Assembly (NCBI RefSeq): GCF_914767665.1
Contig: NC_059501.1
Span: 23,350,501 to 23,414,500 of the forward strand
Direction: 5' to 3'
Source of the DNA: Harmonia axyridis
Lineage: Eukaryota; Arthropoda; Insecta; Coleoptera; Coccinellidae
Length of the DNA: 64,000 nt
Below, piece by piece: positions 46,801 through 58,210 of this stretch (the stretch's first letter is position 1; the number at the start of each line of letters is the position of its first letter). The notes beneath the pieces are model-generated. The model saw only the letters and a program-made list of their open reading frames with translations, was not told where the DNA came from and ran no database searches. The translations under genes and the position numbers were made by a program.

Positions 46801-47440
46801 CATACAGGGCGGTGCACAACAAATTCCCGTATTTTCGAGGCTATTCGAGGTATTGATAGGAGAGCCATAGAGTGCTCAAACTTTTTGCGAAATATACCTT
46901 ATACCCTCAAGTTTTTTCTGAAATAAGAGGAAAGATCCATCTCATAAGAAATCCAAAGAAAATTCAAATTTTCGACAAGAAATTAGTTTTTCGGATTCTA
47001 GAGAAGAACTTTGTGTGCTTGATGATCTTAGATACCTGACTCGCTCTGCTCGCCGAAGGGGCTCCGCCCCTTGGACCCCGTCACTATGCCGGTAGATCCT
47101 TCACTGGGTTTCCCTCTAGAAAATAAAAGATTTTTTTCGGAAACCTTGTATCGTTAGCTGATTTCAGACGATTCACTCGGTATACTATGCTGATTCTAGG
47201 GTAGAATTCTATATGATTTTTTTTCCTAGAACATACCGTTTGGCCCTTGCTGACATGAAAATATTTGATGCAAATAACTTTCCATGAAGACAAATCAAGG
47301 GCGGTCCTAGCCTTAAATTTTGAGGGGGTTCGCCGTTATGGGCTTCGAGTATTTCTATGGGACCAAATCCCAGATTATACCGATATCAAGCCTTACCTCT
47401 CAAAAATATTCATATTTAGATATTCATATGAATATTTATA
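46801..47440. other. Intron 1 segment with a CG-rich short hairpin
   Basis: Acatacagggcggtgcacaa at 46800 looks like another TACAGGG end abutting the 45.7-kb element. Gaaggggctccgccccttgg at 47056 is a compact GC hairpin in AT-rich DNA. No coding content. Confidence 0.4.
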
Positions 47441-47442
47441 TA

Positions 47443-48820
47443 AGGCGTACAACTTTGCGTCCGCCGTTTTGCAATAGATGGCTGTAACGGTAAGTGGTAG
47501 TAGAAATAAATATATCGTAGATGTCATACAATAAGTTTAGGTATTTGTGAACATAACGCCATTGACATGTTAGCCGATTTGTGTCTGCATCTTAAAGTTA
47601 TTCACGATTAACCATGTTAGCTTACGAGCCAAATTCTCGTCATTTGCGGAAGTTTCAATTTTCTACTAAAATATGAAAAAATCCGCGGCTGAGGTTCATC
47701 GAATGCTTTCAAATACCTATAGTGAGAACGATATTGGTGGAAGAACGTACCAACGATATTGTTTATGTCTAGGTTTAGTTATTTTCTGGTACATCTGCAA
47801 AATGGCTTGTTCCATTTGATTAAATAAATTAAGGAATAGATGAGTGGTTTCAACGCTTCAAGAATGGTGATTTTGATGTCGATGACCAGCATCGCGGTGG
47901 AGGAGAGAAGTTTTTTGAAGATGCAGAATTGGAGGCAATAATTGATCAAGACTCATGTCAAACGCAACAATAATTGTAGGATCAATAGGAGTGACACTAA
48001 AAGCCATTTCAAAACGCCTGAATGTCATAGGAATGACACAGAAACAAGGAAATTGGGTGCGGTACGAGTTGAAGCCGCGAGGTGTTTGAACGACGTTTAT
48101 TTACTTGTGAACAGCTGCTTGCAAGACAAAGACGGAAGGGGTTTCTGCATCGGATTGGGACTGGAGACGAAAAATGGGTTCATTACGATAATCCCAAGCG
48201 CATAAAATCATGAGGATATCCTGACAATGCTTCCACATCGACGGCCAAACCGAATATTCACGGTTCTAAGGTCATGCTCAGTATTTGGTGGGACCATTAT
48301 TATTATTATTATTATATTATTATATTACCAGCTCGGCGTAGTGTATTATGACTGAAAGAATCACAGGCGATCCTGATCGAACGCAATTAATGCGTTTGTA
48401 CCGAGCATTGAAAAACAAACCGTCGCAATACAACAAGAGAGAAGATGAATTGATTTTACTGCATGACAATGTTCGACCCCATGTTGCGAAAGTAGTCAAG
48501 ATATACTTGGAAACGTTAAAATGGGAATTCCTATCCCACAACCCTACCCGACGTATTCTCCAGACGTTGCTCCCACGGATTATCACTTGTTTCAATTAAT
48601 AGCACACGGCCTGGCTGACCAACACTTCCGATCTTATGAAGAAGTAAAAACTTGAATCGATTCGTGGATCGCTTCAAAAGATGACCAGTTTTTTCAATTC
48701 GTACGCTGTCCGAAAGATGGGAGAAAGTAGTGACCAGCGATGGGCAATACTTTGAATTATAAATGTATAACCAGTTTTTTACAATAAAGCCTCGAATTTC
48801 GCAAAAAAAAGTTGTACCCT
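47443..48820 (+). mobile_element. Mariner element 3, full length with insertions
   Basis: The ends AGGCGTACAACTTTGCG and, inverted, AGGGTACAACTTTTTTTTGC are flanked by TA (47441-47442 and 48821-48822). It has the same family signature as elements 1 and 2. The transposase is split by an insertion of about 82 bp near 47760-47841 and by an ATT-repeat insertion at 48298-48330. The HDNVRPHVAKVVKIYLETL block and the third catalytic D (APTDYHLF) are preserved, but several frameshifts lie between them. Confidence 0.92.
48298..48330 (+). repeat. ATT microsatellite inserted in mariner 3
   Basis: The expected gggaccagctcgg is interrupted: ggtgggacc, then ATT repeats of about 30 bp, then accagctcgg. The ACC appears on both sides, as if duplicated. 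Confidence 0.75.
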
Positions 48821-49618
48821 TATGTATTTGTTGTATTATAATAGCATTATTTACTAATCAGGGTTTTAACCATTCGGGTAGAAATTTTAAAAAAATTAGA
48901 TTGTTTAATATGAAAACAAGAAGACAATTGGCAACTACATCACAAAATCTAATTTGGTCTTTAAAAATTTGAACCCTTTGAAAACCTTGTAATCACAGCG
49001 TCCTCGTCAACATCAATGTCCCTATAAATGTTCAGGACGACAAAATACTCCATAAAAATGGAAGCAAACTACTAAATATGTCGTTTTCCACTGAATCTTA
49101 TTATTATCCTCTATGATAGAAAAACTTTATTCAAATCAACAGAATTTTCTCACACCAAAATATCACAGCGATATATATCGATATTTTACTCTTACATATT
49201 TCGATACATTTCGATAGTGTCAGAAAATATCTATACAATATATAGATATCGATAATTTTCTGACCTTTGCCCATCTCTAGTGTGGATTTGCCGAACGCAG
49301 TCATAACCATAAACAAAGATTTCTCTATGATGATAATGGTCAGTCAAACGCATGTCTTAAAATTTTGTTCAAATATAAATCGTATGTTGTATTCTTTAAT
49401 AATGAATAAAAAATAACCGATATCAACCAAGTTCTCAGATCTCATTTTTCCAGAAATGGCAATTTCTTTCTTTGAAGAAATGAATAATCAAAATGTGAGC
49501 GTCAGTCTTTCAAGAAAGTTATTCATGCTTATAGGTTTGTAAAAAATTTTTAGAGAATATTGAATAATAATATAATCCCAACATTAAGATTTTAAATTAG
49601 CACATTTCTTCTTTATAG

Positions 49619-50100
49619 AGACATGTATGATGCATAAGTCCAAATTTAATTGATGATTGGGTGGGAAAAATTGACAAATATTGATATTCTTGTAAGTCAA
49701 TTCAAAATGAATAATAGATATATTTTAAGGGCTATCATTCCATTGGATATTTACTTGTGAGCCCTAAAATGAAGTTACATTCATTCCATTGACTCATTAA
49801 TAGAAATACTACCTGAAATAAAGAAATTGCATTCAATGTTTATTTTCAGTTTTGACAAATATTGAATTTACATAATCGTTCGATAAGATCTATGAAAAGA
49901 CCTACAGTGAGATTTTGTTTTAGGAATATTCAGTATAGCTGTAATAAACAAACTGAAAAGAGGCAGAATGAATAATAGATCTACCTTTCGGATACCCATA
50001 TCTGAGAAATCAGGTTATAAGAAGTCCCTCATTTCCAAGGTTTATCAATACATTTTTCAGTTGAGCAGCAAATTATTCTTCTATTCCATATTTTGTGAAG
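49619..50100 (+). repeat. Direct repeat 5' of a copia pol remnant (possible LTR)
   Basis: It shares with 51243-51530: tatgatgcataagtccaaat, atattcagtatagct, gagaaatcaggttataag, and tttccaaggtttatcaatac. A pair of direct repeats around a copia pol fragment suggests decayed LTRs, although no clear TG...CA ends were seen. Confidence 0.45.
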
Positions 50101-50204
50101 AAATACAATATAATTGCAACAATTTGAAGGACCTATTGGAAATTCCTGAGGAACTAAGGAGTTTTTTAGTATCTGAAGATTGTATTGATGCTATGTTATA
50201 GAAG

Positions 50205-50810
50205 GAGACTTGTGGCTCTGGGTTTTACTCAGAAGTGAATTAAACAGGGCAATTTATGTCCTATATAGTAAATAAAATTTTGATAGATATAAGTTTCAAA
50301 AGATCAACAATATTGATCATAGTATTTACATAAATCAAAAAATAACTGGCTTACTATTGTTGCATTGTACGTGGATGACTTTTTTGTTTTAACTAATGTT
50401 AATTCTGAATGAATTTTCTGATAGAAAATTTTATGAAAAAGAAATTAGGGGAAGCTAAAAAATGATTAGGGATGAATATTACTAGAAATTATGGAAAAGG
50501 TAGTAAAGCTATCGATTATATTCTTCAAATATGTATTGCAATAATTCAACATGTCTGATTGTGAACATGTGAAAACTAAATTGAATTTTGATTCAACAAA
50601 AAGAGTTGTAATGATGAACCATATAAGAAATTAATAGGTTTATTAACATCTTTAGCAGTATTAACTAGTCCTGATATAGCATACTCTGTTAATTTCTTGA
50701 GTCAATTTAATAATTATCTCATTGTTGAACACTGGAAAAGTGCAAAACTCATTTCAAGATACAAAGATCATTGTTCAAATTTTACTTCAGTCAAAAGGAA
50801 CTGAGTATTT
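50205..50810 (+). pseudogene. Ty1/copia-type polyprotein remnant (reverse transcriptase)
   Basis: It reads RLVALGFTQK near 50208 (the RLVARGFxQ box at the start of copia reverse transcriptase). WLTIVALYVDDFFVLTN follows near 50350 (the YVDD catalytic box). YKKLIGLLTSLAVLTSPDIA and YSVNFLSQFNN follow near 50630-50720, the stretch leading to RNase H. The segments are collinear but separated by deletions, frameshifts and stops. gag, protease and integrase were not found. Confidence 0.85.
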
Positions 50811-51242
50811 GAAATCGGTACTAAAATTGTATCGGTCAATACTATTGACCCATATTAGTGGGTTCGATGAAATGGCCATATAGCACCTATTCCTATAACG
50901 ATTAAAAGATTGGAAACTTTAGTGAACAAATAGGTAGGTATCTACATTATACAAATTTGATCATTCATGAAATAGAAATTTTCAATAAATAGTTGCTTTT
51001 TAAAGTATTTTATACCTTCATTGAATTGCTGGAAAATTGATACCAATTTCGAAAGTGACTACCATGTTAAAATTCTTCATATACTGAATGATCCTTCAAA
51101 ATTTATTTCTGTCGTAACATTTTGACTAGTATTTCAACTGATATATTCCATACGTTATTGAAATCAATATCTTCAAAGTACTACTCAAAAGACTTATAAT
51201 GGAATTTAGAAGAATATGTCTTTCTCAATTTCATAGTCATAT

Positions 51243-51530
51243 ATGATATGATGCATAAGTCCAAATTTAATTAATTCACATCTAAAGTGAATGTTATTTT
51301 TAGAAATATTCAGTATAGCTATAATAAACGAACTAAAAAGAGACATAATGAATAGACTTGCCTTTCAAATACCCATGGCCTATGTTACCTCATAAGCAAT
51401 TACCTATAATATCTTATCTTGGTGAAACCTTTTTGAGAAATCAGGTTATAAGTTTGAGAGTCTCTAATTTCCAAGGTTTATTAATACATGTTTCAGTTGA
51501 GCGGAAAATAATATAACAGGGTATATATAG
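51243..51530 (+). repeat. Direct repeat 3' of the copia pol remnant (possible LTR)
   Basis: This is the partner of 49619-50100 in the same orientation, lacking about 250 bp of its middle and with about 60 extra bases (accttatct-type block at 51385-51430). Confidence 0.45.
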
Positions 51531-52495
51531 TTGAAATTATTAGAATGAAAGATTTGACTTATTCATTATAAATTCAACAGCACTGCACTCAAATTCTTCA
51601 AAAACGGAGTGGTCACTTATATTTTTGCACTCCTCTGTCGTAAAAGTGTATATTTTAGATATTCAAAAAACACATGGAAACTTTTGACTGTTATCTGACT
51701 AACTTGGCTCTTTTTTTCCAGTAATAAAGCCAATTGTGAATTATCTATAAGGAGTTTTTCTATCTGTTTAATACTGTTTCATAGTAGCATAACTTTTACT
51801 CCAATCCAAGACTGAATTGATGAATGAAGCTTCTGTTCTCTTTGGTAGTTCCATCTTCTGTCGCAATAAATTCAAATTCTCACGAAAGGGAATGTAGTTT
51901 TATAGTTTGTGGAAAATAAACGAAAAATTCCTGAAATAAAGTAACATTCAACCAATTAATTCCAAATAATACAAACCCTTCAAACGAACCTGAGTTGAGG
52001 AAAATGCATTCGATGATGATATCAATGTTCATTTGCAAATTTTGACAAATATCTATCGAATTTTCGATTCGCCGAAGACTTTGCATTTTATCTGTCGGCA
52101 TGTATTTAAATATTGAATAACAATTTTCGAAACTGCAAACTTTTTCAAGAACTTTCATATATCGAAATGGAATATTTATTATTAACATGACACTGACAGC
52201 CAAATTGTCCACAGATACCACAGAAATATGGGACTTGAAATGTCAAAATGATCCGAAACACCCCGTATACTCGAAAACCGCGGGGAGAATCGAAGGTTTG
52301 GGATTTTTCCCGGGATCTCCAGACGATTTTGAGGGGGGTCTTATTCTTGTCATTTTTGCTCTAGATGGTCCCGTTTGGGCTGTGATTTTACGTATAAAGT
52401 TTGACGTAAATGTGCAAGCGGTTTTATATATACTTAGATTTGATCGCTTTCAGGAATAAATATATCTATTCTATATTCCGAGACCAAGACAGGAT
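51531..52495. other. Intron 1 segment, unclassified
   Basis: It contains a 113-codon minus-strand frame (51880-52221) without recognisable domain or splice context. It also has a C+G-richer stretch (52250-52360, ccgcggggagaatcgaagg) that begins gaaacaccccgtatac and resembles a decayed CACCCTGTA end. Confidence 0.35.
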
Positions 52496-52496
52496 T

Positions 52497-52610
52497 GACA
52501 GCCAGGAAAGTGTTGCTGTGTGTTTGGTGGGTTTGGCAGGAAATATTCTGCTGTGAGCGCTTGACCATAGGTTCTAGCCGGCAACCCAAATTACATCCAT
52601 CAAAGTGTCA
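52497..52610 (+). pseudogene. Mariner catalytic-core scrap
   Basis: The frame reads ARKVLLCVWWVWQEIFCCER, matching the VLLCVWWDWxGIxYYELL block that precedes the second catalytic aspartate in mauritiana-type mariners. The same block occurs on the minus strand at 63.69 kb. Only about 30 codons are recognisable. Confidence 0.55.
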
Positions 52611-52812
52611 AATTATACTTTTTAATTGTTCGCTCGGTCGGAGGAAAGAAGAAAGCCTTTTTCTTCTTTTCCGTGCGATTTTTTCGAGAATATTTTGTTG
52701 TATAAACCTTCTCATGACATTGATGAACACAACAAAAACAGATTTATCCAATTTGGTGCAGTCGTTTGAACGTGATGCCCTTACATAATATCCATAGATC
52801 CTCTTTAATATA

Positions 52813-53040
52813 ACGAGCGTTCATTTAAATTCGTGGTCAAGAGTGTTGTGGAGAAATTAGAGTTGATTTTCTATGATTACAAGTAGCGCTTAGCTTGTAC
52901 CAGATAGTGTTCCCAGATTTGAAGTATGAAAATAATATTAGTGATGAGGTACAAGCTAAGCGCTACTTGTAATTACAGGAAATCAACTCTAATTTCTCCA
53001 CAGCACTTTTGACCACGAATTTCAATGAATGCTCGTTAGA
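52813..53040. mobile_element. 228-bp foldback MITE
   Basis: The arms of about 90 bp (acgagcgttcatttaaattc ... agcgcttagcttgtacc, and the inverse ggtacaagctaagcgct ... gaatgctcgt) are almost identical over a loop of about 45 bp. No coding content. Confidence 0.9.
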
Positions 53041-55264
53041 AAGAAATATTGAAATGAAACAAAAATACAAAATTACTAGAATTACTAGAACCTAAGTCCA
53101 CTCTGAACCAACTTCCAATGGTTTCGGTATCTCGAGATTTCGCTTATCAACCGGATTCTGAAAAATTTGGAGCATTTTCGATAGAATACATAGGAATATT
53201 AAACCTAAGTGTTTTAAATTACCAACTGAAACATAATACTGGCTCATTTCATATTATAATTCAGGACATTATTCAAGTTCACGAATTTCATAACTCTATT
53301 CAATGATAACGATCCTAGTTTGATTGATGAATGAAATTAATTTCTTGCTTATCAGGTCATGCCTCTGCCAGAGCAGTAAATAACAAGTTCATTTAATATT
53401 TCCTTATTGGAAATTACATCATTTGATAATAATGCTCTTCTGTTTTGTAAGAAATGATCAAGTGTCTTTTAAAATCAGTATCAATCTAATATCTACAGGA
53501 TGAACTCACACGCTGAGAATTTTGAATATCTTATGAAAATCAGTTGCACGAAGTCGAGTAGTTCAAGGTGACGATCGTAGCCAATGCATTGGCATTGACT
53601 TCGGTGTATTTTCAATAATGAAAATTTGGTATCGGTCAAGGAAAAAGAAATTTCAACCCGCATAAAATTTTCACAGTTTACGTTTTGGAAAGTGTAGAAT
53701 CCAAAAATCAAATAAAAAAATCCGTCCGTTCCGCCTCTCTCAGAAACTATCAGAGATTTTTTCTAAATGAATTCAAGGAAACAATGTTATTAAAAAAACA
53801 TTTCTCTAAACTTTCACCACTTATAAGCATGAAATTTAAAATATACTTTCCCACGATGAAACTGAATACAATTTTTTGGCCAGCACTTACTGATCCGGAG
53901 TTTTCGAAATTTTCATTTGGATTTCGGAATGAACAACTCTGTGTTGAAATCCCGTCGCTAGATATATTCATTAAAATCTTTCCATATCAACAATTTTACA
54001 TTTTTTCGTCATGTGTCGAGATATTTTGCGTTTACTAGGATTGACAATTAAATTTTCACCCAAACAAGCCTAAACTAAAGGAACTAATGCGATAACTCTT
54101 GAAATATTTTTCTTTTATTCGTTAGGACTATGTCTTTTTTCAAAAGTAGCTACTTCATATCAGGTATATCAACCAAAAATATAGAAAACTCAAACTGATT
54201 TAATATATTATCGACTCATGTCACTTCGATTATTCTTAAAGATATTGTAAAAGTGCAGTATCAATGTTAACATGAACTTGTGATGAAAGAAAAAACTATA
54301 TTCATTTTCTGTTATGTGATTACAAAATATTTTCCATTTTTGTTTTGAAAATACATGATTGATAACAAAAACAGTCTTTTGTTACTCTAGGCTTGTTAGG
54401 GTACCCTCTACGAGAAATTTTTGGCTACGCCAATGATTACCGACGAACCATACAATATAAAATTATATCGTTTGGAATGTTCAGTGTTGTCGTAAAAAAC
54501 CTTTCTGGATTACTATTCCCATGTTTGATGATGAGATTAAATATCAAGTTGAATTTCAAGTGGCAGCTGGTATAGATGAGCACGGAAGAAATACTAACTT
54601 TTTGAGCGGGCGTTCCCCTAACCGACTTTAAGTTAGGGATAATAATATTTATTTATTGCAGAACCAATACATCAGAAAATAACCTAAAATAAAAGTAAAC
54701 TGCAAAAGTACCTACATCACTCTAGATCATTTTGTTACGATATCTGTAATTTTTTATTCTTAAACCAGGAATGTCTCAAACGAAGAAATATGTCTTTCTC
54801 AGGACGAAATAGTGATCATCCTTAAACACGATAACTGTCTTTGGGGGACCAAATCTCCGAAACTAGTCGAGACAGTCAAAAATTTCATTGAAGTTTTTTG
54901 TTCAGGTGACTAAAATACGTAAGTTCAACTAAACAGAATTTTTCTACAGGGTGGAATTCCATAACCATATATTTACCTTTTTTTTTATAAAGTTCGTTTT
55001 TTGATGGTTCGAAATTGGATTAGCTTAGTTAAGGGTTATTATTTAAAAAAGAAAATGAAATTGCTATTCATCTGAACCCAACAATAGTCATTTCAATTAT
55101 AAAAATTTTTATTTTGGTATATCATGTTCGGATCTATTGTATAATTTTTCAGAATTTAATTCACAGAGATCCATAACAGTATCTAATAATGTATTCAACA
55201 AAAATGTATGTTCTAGGTGTGAAGTAGTTTCAAGCGGAAATTAACCTACCATTGATGTGTACTT
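53041..55264. other. Intron 1 segment, mostly unrecognised
   Basis: AT-rich. A stretch at 53498-54040 has overlapping open frames on both strands, but no motif. A diverged copy of the GATGACGAATC family lies at 54740-54870 (caggaatgtctcaaacgaag, ttaaacacgataactg). Ctacagggtggaattccata at 54946 may be a lone element end. Confidence 0.35.
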
Positions 55265-55265
55265 A

Positions 55266-57033
55266 TACAGGGTGTCCCGGGAAGAATGCGACAAACGAAT
55301 ACCATAAATTAAGGTAATCATGGAGGACCCTTATCAAGATGTTTCAATCGCCTGAGTGCTTTCGTTTGGGATATACAGGGTGATGTTCATCTTATGAGTA
55401 GAATTTCACTGTTGAATAACTCTTCAACTAATCGATCGACTAATTTCAAATTTTGAAGTTTTGTTACCCTTTCCTATCTCCTTCCTTCAATATTTCTGAA
55501 TTCGAGTAAATCAGATCCAGACTAGGAAAATTTTAGACTTTTCCTATTTTCGTGAATATTGGATCACCCTGTACGTGAACACTATGATTTTTTTCCGTTG
55601 TCGGAACCACAAAGAATCAATTTATTATAAAAATTCTGAATCTCTGCTTGGCACGGTCATACAGGGTGATCAATAAACATTCCCTCATTAGTGGAATTTT
55701 TTTAGTTCAATAACTCTTCAACAAATCCACCGAATAATTTCAATTTTTGAAGTTTTGTCGCCCTTTACTATCGTCTCCCTTCAATATTTCTAAAATCGAA
55801 TAAATCAGATCCGGACTAGGAAGATTTTAGCCTTTTTTTATTTTTGTGAATATTAGATCACTCTGTACGTAAATATCATATTTTTTTTCATTTTCGTAAC
55901 CACAACGAATTAATTCATAATCAACATTCTAAAACTCAGCTTGCCACCGTCATACAGGGTGACCAATAAACATTCCCTCATGAAAGAAGTACAACCGATT
56001 CAACCGAATAAGATAGCGAAATCTGTGAAACAACTATATCATATCAACGTGCTCAAAAATGTATTTAAATGGAGAAATATCATTTTGAACCATATCTGCT
56101 GAACTGAAAATATTTTATTTTTGATTCATTGTTTTCAAAATCAAATATTTTCAATTTATTTGCTGTTTTTGTTCTATTCTTTATCCAGTTTGTTGATTAA
56201 AAGTTTCCTTAAATAATTTGAGGAAAATTTAGGTGTGACATTCGTGAAGGGTGAAACAACTTCAATTTTCGAAATAATTCTACCGATAAATTCAAGATAT
56301 CTTGAACTATGAAATTTCTTTCATGGAGAAATGTTTATTGATCACCCTGAATGATGGCGCCAAGCAGAGATTTAAAATTTTTATTATGAATTAATTCTTT
56401 GCGGTTACGAAAACGAAAAAGAATCATGATATCAACATACAGGGTGATTCAATATTCAAGAAAATAGGTCTTAAATTTTCCTAGTCCGGATCTGATTTAC
56501 TCGATTTCAGAAATATTGAAGGAAGGCGATAGTAAAGGGCGACAAAACTTGAAAATTGAGATTGTTCGGTGGATTTTTTGAAGAGTTATTGAACTAAAAA
56601 AAAATCACTCATAAGGAAATGTTTATTGATCACCCTGTATGACCGTGCCAAGCAGAGATTTAGAATTTTTATAATAAATTGATTCTTTGTGGTTCTGAAA
56701 ACGGAAAAAAATCATAGTGTTCACGTACAGGGTGATCCAATATTCACGAAAATAGGAAAAATCTGAAATTTTCCTAGTCCGTATCTAATTTACTCGAATT
56801 CAGAAATATTGAAGGAAGGCGATAGGAAAGGGTGACAAAACTTCAAAATTTGAAATTAGTCGGTAGATTAGTTAAATAGTTATTCAACAGTGAAATTTCA
56901 CTCATAAGATGAACATCACCCTGTATATCCCAAACGAAGGCACTCAAGCGATTGAAACCTCTTGATACGGGTCTTCCATGATGACCTTAATTCATGGTAT
57001 TCGTTTGTCGCATTCTTCCCGGGACACCCTGTA
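55266..57033. mobile_element. Full-length 1.77-kb modular foldback MITE
   Basis: TACAGGGTGTCCCGGGAAG to CTTCCCGGGACACCCTGTA, flanked by TA. The arms (55266 to about 56000 and about 56330 to 57033) are inverted. Each arm is built from serial modules of about 120-290 bp, each closed by TACAGGGTG or CACCCTGTA (55375, 55565, 55660, 55956; mirrored at 56343, 56440, 56630, 56728, 56922). The centre (about 56010-56325) is unique. The 615-1364 element is a deleted relative. Confidence 0.9.
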
Positions 57034-57039
57034 TAAAAA

Positions 57040-57960
57040 AACAGTAGGGATAAATTTTGAAGGCCTAGGCAGGAAAACTGACATTTCTTGACCGAAAACA
57101 CTTAGTTCTAAATTGGCTCCTAGAAAGTAAGTATTCTTGGACGATCTCAGAAAAAGTTAATTTACAAACTAATATATACATATACCTCAAGCATAAATTG
57201 TTCCCTTAATATTTTCACCGCCTTTAACGTATTTTTGATATTGGGAATAATAGTTTAACCTAACCTAAGTGTACAATCAATCCAAATAAATATTGATATA
57301 CCGAGGTAGATATCAACAAAATAAGGAATCTATTTATCATTGCATAATATCCGAACACTTAATGTTTGTTTCCTCATAGGTGACTCCTCCTGAAATAGAG
57401 TTAAATCAGATACATAATTTTCCTTTTAGGTCACTATACCGCGTTGCCTTCCAAACAGGTTTCTCGGATTCACCTTGAAGAAGACGTTTATTTTCACTAT
57501 TATTGGCTTTCAGAACCTATCAGAAGAAGATATGATTATTTACTTAATTCGATTTTCTTTCCTTGAATAAATACAGAGGGTAAATATTTGAAATAAAATC
57601 GGTGGCAAAAACGGTCATTCATGTGAAGCTATATTTATTTATCGCTAATCATATTTCGAAATAAATTGAAACAAGATTTCCTGATTCTTGAATTGATTTT
57701 GGCTCAACCCAAATTTGATTTTTTTATTCTCTCGATATATTTTTTATATTAATGTTTTAGTTGTGTCATAATAATTTCCATGTTGAGGCTCAGCTGATTT
57801 CTGTTGAGAAAATATCTCTCTCAATTATTAAAGGATGATAGATGAAAAAGGTTGGTTCATATTCTTCAATATCGATAAGGTGTTAGCACAATACTCTCAA
57901 ATAGTAAATAGCAATTCAGAAAATTAATTCAAACTCCATATACGACATTTTAATATTTTC
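57040..57960. other. Intron 1 segment, nothing recognised
   Basis: AT-rich, without coding or element signals. Confidence 0.35.
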
Positions 57961-57965
57961 ACTCG

Positions 57966-58210
57966 TACAGGGTTGTCCAGATTTTAGTGCAATAACTTTG
58001 GCATCAGATAGAACAACTCTTTTCATGAAAAAAAATTCCCATAAACATATATCCTATCAATCATCGTGTTCGAGATACAGGGTGTTAAAATTTGAATTTG
58101 AATTTTAGCAGGAGACACTTACCTAATTCGAAACATTAAATACCGAAATATTAAAACAATATTTTCATGAAAAGAGTTGTTCTATCCGACGCCAAAGTTA
58201 ATGCTCTGAA
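57966..58210. mobile_element. Decayed MITE with TACAGGG end
   Basis: TACAGGGTTGTCCAGATTTT at the left, with inverted arms ctttggcatcagatagaaca and gttctatccgacgccaaag, plus cttttcatgaaaa / ttttcatgaaaag. An internal TACAGGGTGTTAAAATTTG lies at about 58077. The right terminus has decayed. Confidence 0.65.

Noticed and set aside
49968..50201. 77-codon frame just 5' of the copia RT box, considered as gag or integrase
   Set aside because: No CCHC knuckle or integrase motif, and its first part is shared with the second direct repeat, so it is more likely repeat DNA.
51880..52221. 113-codon minus-strand open frame
   Set aside because: It has no domain, no splice signals at useful places and AT-driven composition; a receptor exon was considered but no motif supports it.
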